6,954 bases of DNA. Origin: Anaerolineae bacterium (GTDB taxonomy: Bacteria > Chloroflexota > Anaerolineae > Anaerolineales > Villigracilaceae). Made by a program: the position numbers and the translations under genes. This document shows positions 1 through 5,344 of the stretch, one piece after another; the first letter of the stretch is position 1; each line of letters starts with the position of its first letter. Location: the NCBI GenBank assembly GCA_003484265.1, contig DNDO01000107.1, forward strand, positions 1-6,954, in the 5' to 3' direction. The notes beneath the pieces are model-generated. The model ran no database searches, was not told the origin of the DNA, and saw only the letters and a program-made list of their open reading frames with translations.

Positions 1-365
1 GGAATTGTCATCGCCCTACAACCAAAGAAGTAATCGGGCAATCGATATCGAGTCCATTGACCGCCGAGGTAGGTGAGGGCGAAAACTCCCATCAGGAAGA
101 GGGTCATCGCAACAGAGAGGAACACAGTCATCGGCTCCTGGCGGAAAAAAGTCATTGCTGCGAGAAGGGCAATCGGGAACAGAAGCAGGCTGGAGCGTCG
201 CGTGAGGCGAAGCCCGTCTGAATTGAGGAGATAGATGCCTGTGCCGATACAAAGTGTTACGAAGATAAAAAAGTTGACGCCTGGGGGCTTCTTCCAAAAG
301 AGGAAATCAAACGCCCAGCCAAGCAGGATGACTAGAAACAAGAATCGGTTTGGGTTGTTTTTCAT
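1..365 (-). CDS. DUF4173-like integral membrane protein, N-terminal part (3' end cut by window)
   Basis: Reading from ATG at 365 towards position 1 gives 121 codons without a stop, so only the N-terminal part is visible. The protein starts MKNNPNRFLFLVILLGWAFD, followed by FLFWKKPPGVNFFIF, then further hydrophobic stretches around residues 31-45, 62-75 and 85-102, and RQEPMTVFL between the last two. This pattern (short polar N-terminus, FWKKPPG, R.EP.T.F, then a GxW segment) resembles DUF4173/DUF4153-type polytopic membrane proteins of unknown function; the assignment is from memory of the family. A good ribosome site, GGAGG six bases before the ATG, supports the start. A TATAGT hexamer on the minus strand at 397-402 could be a -10 box, but I see no matching -35. 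A 93-codon ORF in another minus frame (16-297) is a shadow of this gene. Confidence 0.72.
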   Translation of the reverse strand, partial: MKNNPNRFLFLVILLGWAFDFLFWKKPPGVNFFIFVTLCIGTGIYLLNSDGLRLTRRSSLLLFPIALLAAMTFFRQEPMTVFLSVAMTLFLMGVFALTYLGGQWTRYRLPDYFFGCRAMTI

Positions 366-483
366 GTAGTGCCTCCAATTTAATTTCTTTTCGAAAACTA
401 TAGTACTGAAGGGCTTGCGAAGTCTCTCAAAAGGTATCAGGATTATGCGACATTACAATTTAGTGAGAGTGGTTTCAGCGCTA

Positions 484-512
484 TTGACATTCAATTTGAA
501 GTGTGACATACT
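484..512 (+). promoter_or_regulatory. Sigma70-like promoter of the small transcription unit
   Basis: A perfect -35 box TTGACA (484-489) is followed, after exactly 17 bases, by CATACT (507-512), a 4/6 match to TATAAT. Transcription would begin near 519. It points away from the DUF4173 gene and into the small ORF/hairpin unit, and no other plus-strand gene lies before the terminator at 650-684. Confidence 0.6.
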
Positions 513-556
513 ACCAGCATCATTCAGGGGAACATACAATCAATTGCCATCCTATG

Positions 557-568
557 AAAGGAGGAGGT
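557..568 (+). promoter_or_regulatory. Unusually strong Shine-Dalgarno with two overlapping GGAGG cores
   Basis: AAAGGAGGAGGT is close to the complement of the 16S rRNA 3' end (AAAGGAGGTGAT with a 3-base insertion). It offers GGAGG cores at 560-564 and 563-567. The first lies five bases before ATG at 570; the second lies 11 bases before the in-frame ATG at 579. Bases 561-567 (GAGGAGG) are perfectly complementary to CCTCCTC at 614-620, so the site can be masked by the same transcript. Confidence 0.6.
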
Positions 569-569
569 G

Positions 570-626
570 ATGTCTAACATGGATAGTAGTATCAAAACCA
601 GCGCTGTGGCATCCCTCCTCAAGTAA
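570..626 (+). CDS. Possible 18-residue peptide ORF
   Basis: ATG at 570, spaced correctly behind a very strong Shine-Dalgarno, opens an 18-codon frame ending TAA at 624-626. The product is MSNMDSSIKTSAVASLLK; a second in-frame Met at residue 4 could also start. The peptide is Ser-rich (5 of 18) with a short mildly hydrophobic Ala/Val/Leu end and a terminal Lys. It has no cysteines, no convincing membrane helix and no leader-peptide codon run (no stretch of Trp, His, Leu and so on). Codons 12-18 overlap the 5' arm and loop of the 601-644 hairpin, so translation would open that structure. I recognise no family. It may be a genuine small protein, or the ORF may be chance within a structured RNA; the ribosome site is the main argument for translation. 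Confidence 0.42.
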   Translation: MSNMDSSIKTSAVASLLK

Positions 627-644
627 AAAAGGAAGCCACAGCGC
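601..644 (+). other. RNA hairpin with anti-Shine-Dalgarno loop
   Basis: GCGCTGTGGC (601-610) and GCCACAGCGC (635-644) form a perfect 10-bp GC-rich stem around a 24-nt loop. The loop holds CCTCCTC (614-620), the stop codon TAA (624-626) and an A6 run (625-630). CCTCCTC pairs over 7 bp with GAGGAGG at 561-567 upstream; formed together with the stem this would be a pseudoknot. The 3' side of the loop and stem also carries GGAAGCC (631-637), which could compete for GGCTTCC (671-677) in the terminator. Confidence 0.6.
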
Positions 645-649
645 GCCAC

Positions 650-684
650 GGAAGCCGTCCAAGATTGGGCGGCTTCCTGGTTTT
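650..684 (+). terminator. Rho-independent terminator of the small transcription unit
   Basis: GGAAGCCGTCC (650-660) pairs with GGGCGGCTTCC (667-677) over 11 bp, one of them a G-U pair, around a 6-nt loop (661-666). It is followed by TGGTTTT. The T run is short, so strength is uncertain. There is no T run on the minus side, so it is unlikely to terminate pfkA. Confidence 0.68.
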
Positions 685-820
685 AATCGCATCCCAATAT
701 CACGACGGATGCACAAGGGCTCCGGGAAACGAATAATAAAAACTCCGCGATTCAGTGATTCCGTGATTCATATAATTTATGGGGATAACCCAGTTTAATC
801 GTTGGTTTGAAAAAAGGAAA
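685..820. other. Intergenic stretch between convergent units
   Basis: Between the small-unit terminator and the end of pfkA I find no ORF with a ribosome site and no clear terminator for pfkA; only a short GGG/CCC inverted pair at 782-791 precedes a run of A bases at 810-815. The only structure is the 8-nt tandem repeat at 747-770. Confidence 0.5.
747..770. repeat. Short tandem repeat, 3 copies of an 8-nt unit
   Basis: GCGATTCA, GTGATTCC and GTGATTCA follow each other without a gap (747-754, 755-762, 763-770). It lies in the gap downstream of pfkA, in AT-rich DNA. It resembles the small intergenic tandem repeats scattered in many Chloroflexota and cyanobacterial genomes; no function is implied. 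Confidence 0.55.
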
Positions 821-1903
821 CTACTGATCTCCGAATGATATTCCCATATTGCGCGCAGTAAGGACGGCGTCGCTGTTCACATTGACACGCTTGGGGACTG
901 CAAGCGCTTCTTCCAATGAGATGTCGGTAACTTTCGCTTCGCGCAATGCAACCATACGGTCAAATTTCCCTGTTGCCGCCAAACGGACCGCCGCTGCGCC
1001 GTAGCGTGTTGCAAGCCATCGGTCATATGGTGTGGGTATGCCGCCGCGCTGGAGGTGACCGAGTACAGTGACGCGAGTCTCAAAACCGTTAAGCTCGATG
1101 AACTCACCCACCTTTTGACCGATGCCGCCCAGTCGAGGCGTATAGATCTCGTCGCCGCTTCGTGAAAAAACCTGCTCCCCATCCACCGATTTTGCACCTT
1201 CAGAAACGGCTAAGATGCTGAATTTATATCCGCGTTCAACCCGCTTGCTAACCTTGGCAAGCACCGTTGCATATTTGAATGGGATCTCTGGGATCAGAAT
1301 TACGTCCGATCCGCCCGCGATGCCTGCGTGAAGCGCAATGAACCCCGCATCACGCCCCATTAATTCCAAGACCATCACGCGATGATGCGACTCGGCGGTG
1401 GTGTGTAATTTGTCAATTGCCTCGGTGGCAGTGTTGACCGCCGTGTCGAATCCAAAAGTCCTTTCAGTGCCGCCGATGTCGTTGTCGATCGTTTTGGGAA
1501 CACCGATGACGGGTGCACCCTTTTGAGACAGTTCATGGGCAATGTGCAGAGTACCGTCGCCGCCGAGCACCAATAGCGCATCTACTTTCAAGCGTTCGAT
1601 TCCTTTGATGATTTCGTCAGAGACATCGATGGTCACTTCCTTGCCATCGCGAATGATCCTGCGCGCATATGGGTTGCCCCGATTCACCGTCCCGAGAATC
1701 GTGCCGCCGCGCGGCAAAATTCCACGCACGTCTTTGATCTCCAGGGGAACAATCCCCTCTTCTTCAATAAAACCATCATATCCATTTCGAACGCCTATGA
1801 CCTCACAGCCATATTCATAAATGGCTGTCTTCACTGCCGCACGGATGACTGCATTCAAGCCCGGCGCATCACCGCCGCCGGTAAGTATCGCTATTTTCTT
1901 CAT
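821..1903 (-). CDS. pfkA: ATP-dependent 6-phosphofructokinase (group III type)
   Basis: This 360-residue cytosolic glycolytic enzyme phosphorylates fructose 6-phosphate to fructose 1,6-bisphosphate. Visible family motifs are the N-terminal TGGGDAPGLNAVIR (8-21), RGGT (65-68), GGDGT (114-118), PKTIDND (136-142) with the expected catalytic Asp at 140, MGRDAG (182-187) and LGHLQRGG (281-288). Gly117 sits at the position corresponding to E. coli Gly104, where pyrophosphate-dependent enzymes have Asp, so ATP is the predicted donor. Lys137 replaces E. coli Gly124; the Gly/Lys combination is typical of the actinobacterial-type group III ATP enzymes. Effector control as in E. coli cannot be assumed. 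The start is supported by AGGAGA eight bases upstream of the ATG. The gene stands alone, divergent from the DUF2085 gene and convergent with the small RNA unit. Confidence 0.95.
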   Translation of the reverse strand: MKKIAILTGGGDAPGLNAVIRAAVKTAIYEYGCEVIGVRNGYDGFIEEEGIVPLEIKDVRGILPRGGTILGTVNRGNPYARRIIRDGKEVTIDVSDEIIKGIERLKVDALLVLGGDGTLHIAHELSQKGAPVIGVPKTIDNDIGGTERTFGFDTAVNTATEAIDKLHTTAESHHRVMVLELMGRDAGFIALHAGIAGGSDVILIPEIPFKYATVLAKVSKRVERGYKFSILAVSEGAKSVDGEQVFSRSGDEIYTPRLGGIGQKVGEFIELNGFETRVTVLGHLQRGGIPTPYDRWLATRYGAAAVRLAATGKFDRMVALREAKVTDISLEEALAVPKRVNVNSDAVLTARNMGISFGDQ

Positions 1904-2065
1904 CGCAAGAATCTCCTATTTTCGTCATGCATTAATAAGTTATGGTTAAGCCACAGAGGGCACAAGTCATCAGAGAAGGAATTTATTAAACTCAGTTTTT
2001 ATCTATGATCTCAGTGACAAAAATGCTATTAAAAAGGTTTATGTTTAATCATACCGCATCCTTTC

Positions 2066-2094
2066 TTGCACATCATCGTATATACCCATATAAT
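2066..2094 (+). promoter_or_regulatory. Promoter of the DUF2085 gene, placing the start of transcription at its ATG
   Basis: TTGCAC (2066-2071), a 3/6 match to the -35 consensus, is followed by 17 bases and a perfect TATAAT (2089-2094). Seven bases further lies the ATG at 2102, so the expected transcription start falls on the start codon. No Shine-Dalgarno is visible before either ATG at 2093 or 2102, which fits leaderless translation. Confidence 0.6.
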
Positions 2095-2101
2095 GAACCG
2101 C

Positions 2102-2938
2102 ATGGAACAAACTCATAAACTAACCAAAGTCGAAATGTTATCGCGCTGGCTCATTCCGCTCGCGGCTCTTATTGTATTCGGCGTCTGGTTCACCATCGCG
2201 CCGCCAGGTATTCTCGGAAAAGCAGATGCGGTCGGATACGCCATCTGCCACCGAATAGACGAACGATCCTTTCAACTTCTCGGCCGTCAACTCCCTCTAT
2301 GCGCCCGCTGTACCGGCGAATTTTATGCTGCAAGCGTTTCGCTGTTCGTTTTGGCACTCCTAAGCCCGAGGAAAAGCGGCATGCCGGGTTGGAAGATCGG
2401 CACGCCTCTCATTTTATTTTTCCTCGCCTTTGGTATAGACGGTACGAACTCATACCTTTATTTAATCAAACAAACATCAGGCGGCGCACTTAGTCACATC
2501 CCCAACCTTTACATCCCAAACAATACCCTGCGTCTCTTCACAGGCAGCGGTATGGGCATCGCGCTCGCGTCCATCCTCTTTCCTGCATACAACAACAGCG
2601 CATGGAAAACCTTCGACCCCGCTCCCGCCCTCGATTGGAATAAACTTGGCACAATCATCGGCATTGTTCTTGTGATAAACCTGCTTATCCTTACCGAGCA
2701 TCCCGCCATACTCAACCCCATAGCGATCATCAGCGTGCTGGGCGTGCTGGCTTTGCTTATCGCCGTGTTCAGCATGGTCTGGATATTGATCATGAGGCAG
2801 GAGAACACATTCGACTCGCTCAAAGAGATGTGGATGCCGTTTCTTGCTGGAGCGACTCTCGCTTTGTTAATGATCACCATAATTGACGTGCTACGCCTCC
2901 AACTCACCGGAACCTGGGGAGGCTTCCCTTTAGGCTGA
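2102..2938 (+). CDS. DUF2085 family integral membrane protein
   Basis: With the start at 2102 the protein has 278 residues. The family signature is clear: CHR at 49-51, ERSF at 54-57, then GRQLPLCARCTGEF (61-74), with a CxxC pair at Cys67/Cys70. Hydrophobic segments lie at about 17-32, 74-88, 101-112, 148-160, 183-197, 205-230 and 246-262, so it is a multi-pass inner-membrane protein. The function of DUF2085 is unknown; the conserved Cys/His residues near the first helix could bind metal or be redox active (inference). A TTG at 2066 would extend the frame by 12 residues, but that TTG is better read as part of the -35 box. ATG at 2093 overlaps the -10 box, leaving 2102 as the most plausible start. 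The small DUF4126 gene follows on the same strand. Confidence 0.85.
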   Translation: MEQTHKLTKVEMLSRWLIPLAALIVFGVWFTIAPPGILGKADAVGYAICHRIDERSFQLLGRQLPLCARCTGEFYAASVSLFVLALLSPRKSGMPGWKIGTPLILFFLAFGIDGTNSYLYLIKQTSGGALSHIPNLYIPNNTLRLFTGSGMGIALASILFPAYNNSAWKTFDPAPALDWNKLGTIIGIVLVINLLILTEHPAILNPIAIISVLGVLALLIAVFSMVWILIMRQENTFDSLKEMWMPFLAGATLALLMITIIDVLRLQLTGTWGGFPLG

Positions 2939-3057
2939 GATTTACCTGAAATCTTCGCGCCGATTGAGAACGGTGATCTTTCCGCCCGAGGTCTAATCTC
3001 ATTGTATAGTGCAAACTTGCGATTCACTAAAAGATATAAAATAATTAAGGAGAAATC

Positions 3058-3624
3058 ATGGAACTACTTACTGGAATATTCACCGCCTTCGGGCTATCTG
3101 CCAGCGCGGGATTGAACGCCTATATCCCATTGCTCATTGTCGGCTTGCTGGCTCGGTATACAAATTTCCTTAACCTAAATACTCCCTGGGACACGCTTGC
3201 CAGCCCTTGGATCATCTTGATGCTTTCCGTTTTGGTCATCATCGAGATGCTTGCGGATAAAGTCCCCGCCGTGAACCACATCAACGACGCAATCCAGACT
3301 TTCATCCGCCCTGCCGCGGGAGCCATTGCATTTGCGGCCAGCGCGAACGTGGTAACGGATATCAGTCCCGTTCTCGCCCTCGCTTCAGGCTTGCTCGTGG
3401 CAGGGACGGTGCATGTTGCCAAGTCTGGGGTTGTTCGACCCGCGATCACCGCCACCACTGGAGGAACAGCAAACGTCCCTGTATCCATCGCGGAGGATAT
3501 CATCTCCACAATACTATCCATTCTTGCAGTCATCCTGCCTGTGATCATTGGAACATTACTGGTCGTGATCGCAGCATTCATCATCTACCGATTCTGGGTC
3601 AGGGCAAACAAAGAAACTACCTGA
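3058..3624 (+). CDS. DUF4126 family small membrane protein
   Basis: This 188-residue hydrophobic protein begins MELLTGIFTAFGLSASAGLN, followed by AYIPLL. Later come LADKVPAVNHINDAIQTF (65-82), IRPAAGAIAF (83-92), SGLLVAGTVHVAKSGVVRPA (110-129) and ATTGGTANVPVSIAED (132-147). These match the DUF4126 pattern: glycine-rich helices, a DK.P..H..D..Q..RP loop and a conserved T.G..N...S..ED segment. Roughly five membrane segments are visible (1-31, 50-66, 84-100, 104-122, 149-177), with a basic tail at 178-188. Its biochemical role is unknown. The ribosome site AAGGAG lies five bases before the ATG. The AT-rich stretch at 3035-3046 may hold a -10 box, but no single spacing is convincing; it is 119 bases after the DUF2085 gene and could be co-transcribed with it. 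Confidence 0.85.
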   Translation: MELLTGIFTAFGLSASAGLNAYIPLLIVGLLARYTNFLNLNTPWDTLASPWIILMLSVLVIIEMLADKVPAVNHINDAIQTFIRPAAGAIAFAASANVVTDISPVLALASGLLVAGTVHVAKSGVVRPAITATTGGTANVPVSIAEDIISTILSILAVILPVIIGTLLVVIAAFIIYRFWVRANKETT

Positions 3625-3630
3625 TATAAT
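3622..3630 (+). promoter_or_regulatory. Extended -10 promoter overlapping the DUF4126 stop codon
   Basis: TGATATAAT (3622-3630) is an exact extended -10 element (TGnTATAAT). Its TGA is the stop codon of the DUF4126 gene. There is no recognisable -35 at the usual distance, which extended -10 promoters tolerate. Transcription would start near 3637, about 47 bases before the ATG of the small membrane protein at 3684. Confidence 0.4.
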
Positions 3631-3683
3631 TTAGTTAAACATCAGCCTCTTGCAGGCAACAAACTTCATAAGGAGAAGAAATC

Positions 3684-3842
3684 ATGGAAGAACAAATGCC
3701 CCCTGTCCCAGAAGAACCGAAGAAGAATAATACGACCCTCATTATCATAGTTGTTGCAGTAGTTGTCCTATGTTGCTGCTGTATCGGTGGATATGTCGCA
3801 TGGACCCAAGGCGACGCAATACTTCGAGAACTGAATTTCTAA
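3684..3842 (+). CDS. 52-residue single-pass membrane protein with Cys4 motif
   Basis: ATG at 3684 is preceded by AAGGAG, with nine bases between. The ORF ends TAA at 3840-3842. The protein has three parts: an acidic, Pro-rich head (MEEQMPPVPEEPKKNNTT, 1-18), one hydrophobic helix (LIIIVVAVVVL, 19-29) running into four consecutive cysteines (30-33) and IGGYVAW, and a short tail ending in RELNF. The head contains KK just before the helix, suggesting a cytoplasmic N-terminus by the positive-inside rule (inference). Similar Pro-rich-head, LCCCC-helix small proteins are, from my knowledge, frequent in Anaerolineae; none has an assigned function that I know of. The cysteines could be a lipid, metal or redox site, but nothing here decides. 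The gene is followed 14 bases later by the terminator at 3857-3891. Confidence 0.75.
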   Translation: MEEQMPPVPEEPKKNNTTLIIIVVAVVVLCCCCIGGYVAWTQGDAILRELNF

Positions 3843-3856
3843 TCTGATAAGAGATC

Positions 3857-3891
3857 AAAAAAACCTTCACAATGATTGTGAAGGTTTTTTT
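3857..3891. terminator. Bidirectional rho-independent terminator between converging genes
   Basis: A7 plus CCTTCACAA (3857-3872) pairs perfectly with TTGTGAAGG plus T7 (3876-3891) around a TGA loop, giving a 16-bp stem. A T run follows the core stem in both directions, so it can end the plus-strand 52-residue gene and the minus-strand DUF402 operon. The stop codon (3867-3869) and last codons of the DUF402 gene lie inside the stem. Confidence 0.9.
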
Positions 3892-4337
3892 GATTCAAAG
3901 AGAAATTGCAATTCTTTAAACCCACTTAACGCATCCTCTCGTATTTTATCTCCTAGATTTAAATTTTCAAATTCATCCTCGTCCAGCACAGTCTGCTCTC
4001 CATTCACCGCAACCCACAAATCCAGTGCCAGGTCAACATAAGATATAACATCATCATCGATGATTGCTGGCATGCCGATATTGCAATACCAGCCTTTGAA
4101 CTTTCCATCGTCTCGGTCATATATCTCGAAGATGTTGTACCAACGGTGAAAATAATAGAACTCCAGGAACCGATCTCCTTTTTTTAGAACAACATCCTGA
4201 AACGGCATGTCTTCCCGATCAAAGAACGCTTCAACAACGATTTGGTGTTGATCCTTCTCGAGTACCGTTCCTCCGTATTCATACTTTACTTCACCCACAA
4301 GATTAAGTTTTTGGATCCGTACATTCATTCGAGACAT
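3867..4337 (-). CDS. DUF402 domain protein (putative nucleoside tri/diphosphatase-like)
   Basis: The 156-residue soluble protein carries the DUF402 core: FHRWYNIFEIYD (63-74), KGWYCNIGMPA (81-91), YVDLALDLWV (100-109) and VLDEDEFE (117-124). These Tyr/Asn/Asp/Glu-rich motifs correspond to the metal and phosphate-binding face of DUF402 enzymes. Members studied in Gram-positives hydrolyse nucleoside tri- and diphosphates, and the fold is also linked to FAU-1-like RNA-binding proteins; which applies here is open. It is the last gene of the transporter operon. Its ATG at 4337 overlaps the end of the ATPase gene by 13 bases; an alternative ATG at 4328 gives the classic ATGA overlap and 153 residues. 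Both imply translational coupling. The C-terminal residues after ESKK are encoded by the terminator hairpin. Confidence 0.85.
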   Translation of the reverse strand: MSRMNVRIQKLNLVGEVKYEYGGTVLEKDQHQIVVEAFFDREDMPFQDVVLKKGDRFLEFYYFHRWYNIFEIYDRDDGKFKGWYCNIGMPAIIDDDVISYVDLALDLWVAVNGEQTVLDEDEFENLNLGDKIREDALSGFKELQFLFESKKPSQSL

Positions 4338-5344
4338 TCTACCTTAACTTGTACAGTGATCTTTTTGCCAACCTTTGGAGGATTGTCCATATATATGTAT
4401 AAGCCGTTATCCAGTATTACCTTGTATCGATCCTGTTGGAAGATCACATCAATGATATCACCAGAGACGACATTCGGCTCATTCTTAACCTCAAACGGTC
4501 TCATCAATAATCCAACTTTTTCTCCCTCTGATGTTTTTCTGTCACAAATCACCAGAAACAAACCATAGTCCGTTTTAACCTTCAGCCTTTTGTCATTTTC
4601 GTCCATCCTTCTGGAAACCACTTCCCCATGTAGAATATTTCCCAGTCCAAGAAACCCTGCCACATATGTCGATCGCGGATTTGCCCATACGTCAGCGGGA
4701 GCCCCCTGGCGGATGATCTGTCCATCATGGAGGATTAAGACTCGGTCTGCGATAGTGAAAGCTTCCTCTTGGTCATGAGTCACATAGATTGCTGGGATTT
4801 TGGTTTGATGCAGGATTATCCGCAATGCGTTGATGAGATCTTCTCGAAGAGACCTATCTAAAGCGCCGAGGGGTTCATCGAACATGAGGAAGCGGGGGCG
4901 AATGGCGAGGGCACGGGCGAGGGCTACTCGTTGCTGTTCTCCGCCTGAAAGATCGGTCACTTTGCGGTTGCTGAAATTTCTTAAGTTGACTAACTTCAAT
5001 GAATTGGCTACGCGCTGGGCGATTTCACCTTGTTCGAGGTGGCGCATCTTTAATCCGAAGGCGACATTATCGCTGACGTTGAGGTGCGGAAAAAGTGCAA
5101 AGTCTTGAAAGACCAGCCCGAAGTCCCGAAGATGAGGCGGTGTGGATGCGAGGTCAATATTGTTGAACAGAATACTGCCCGAGTTTGGATCTTCCAGTCC
5201 CGCAATCATCCGCAAGAGGGTGGACTTACCACTGCCCGATGCGCCGAGAAGGCAAATCGTTTCGCCTGAGTCGATTTTTAAGGAAATGTCGGTTAGGAGT
5301 GGCTTGCCTTCGTAGGTTTTGTGGATATGACGGAGTTCAAGCAT
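4325..5344 (-). CDS. ABC transporter ATP-binding protein, FbpC/PotA class
   Basis: This 339-residue ATPase energises import by the adjacent permease. In order: Walker A GASGSGKST (34-42), Q-loop FQDFALFPHL (79-88), signature LSGGEQQRV (132-140), Walker B RFLMFDEP (151-158), D-loop LGALD (159-163) and H-loop YVTHDQEEAF (187-196, His190). All key residues are intact. Residues from about 235 form an extra C-terminal domain of the TOBE type, as in FbpC, PotA and CysA; ThiQ lacks it, which leans towards iron or a similar ligand rather than thiamine, but the substrate cannot be fixed. The start is ATG at 5344, sharing one base with the permease stop (TAATG), with AGGAG at 5352-5356 seven bases upstream. 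The frame stays open to 5764 on the minus strand, but that extension runs through permease coding sequence and is not real. Confidence 0.93.
   Translation of the reverse strand: MLELRHIHKTYEGKPLLTDISLKIDSGETICLLGASGSGKSTLLRMIAGLEDPNSGSILFNNIDLASTPPHLRDFGLVFQDFALFPHLNVSDNVAFGLKMRHLEQGEIAQRVANSLKLVNLRNFSNRKVTDLSGGEQQRVALARALAIRPRFLMFDEPLGALDRSLREDLINALRIILHQTKIPAIYVTHDQEEAFTIADRVLILHDGQIIRQGAPADVWANPRSTYVAGFLGLGNILHGEVVSRRMDENDKRLKVKTDYGLFLVICDRKTSEGEKVGLLMRPFEVKNEPNVVSGDIIDVIFQQDRYKVILDNGLYIYMDNPPKVGKKITVQVKVECLE

Larger units (their letters stand above)
519..684 (+). ncRNA. Candidate free-standing structured small RNA / small-peptide mRNA (about 165 nt)
   Basis: The transcript would run from the start site predicted near 519 to the terminator at 684. 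It contains, in order: a strong Shine-Dalgarno (557-568), an 18-codon ORF (570-626), a perfect 10-bp hairpin (601-610 with 635-644) whose 24-nt loop carries CCTCCTC, and a terminator hairpin. The next gene downstream, pfkA, is convergent, so this is not a leader of a larger gene. It may be a bifunctional RNA, a small-peptide mRNA, or an sRNA whose C-rich loop pairs with Shine-Dalgarno sequences of other mRNAs, as known for C-rich-loop sRNAs in other phyla. I do not recognise it as a named RNA family. The sequence shows the elements; expression and role are inferred. Confidence 0.5.

Noticed and set aside
16..297. 93-codon minus-strand ORF
   Set aside because: It is Pro/Arg/Ser-rich and lies out of frame with the membrane protein that starts at 365 with a good ribosome site.
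557..572. Possible fragment of 16S rRNA 3' end (minus strand)
   Set aside because: The match is only the anti-Shine-Dalgarno complement with a 3-base insertion; nothing else of 16S surrounds it, so it is a strong ribosome site.
554..577. Eight-codon ORF (MKGGGDV) overlapping the strong Shine-Dalgarno
   Set aside because: No ribosome site precedes its ATG and its codons are simply the Shine-Dalgarno sequence itself.
877..1820. Several ORFs inside the pfkA region on both strands
   Set aside because: pfkA has all family motifs through this span; the others are low-complexity shadows.
1950..1980. CCACAGAGGGCAC-like phrase between pfkA and the DUF2085 gene
   Set aside because: It is reminiscent of CACAGAG-type dispersed repeats but has no clear repeat unit in this window.
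2938..2954. 6-bp inverted repeat AGATTT/AAATCT after the DUF2085 stop
   Set aside because: The stem is short and AT-rich with no T run, so it is not a credible terminator.
2509..3027. 172-codon minus-strand ORF antisense to the DUF2085 gene
   Set aside because: The plus strand carries the DUF2085 signature; the antisense frame has no recognisable motifs and no ribosome site.
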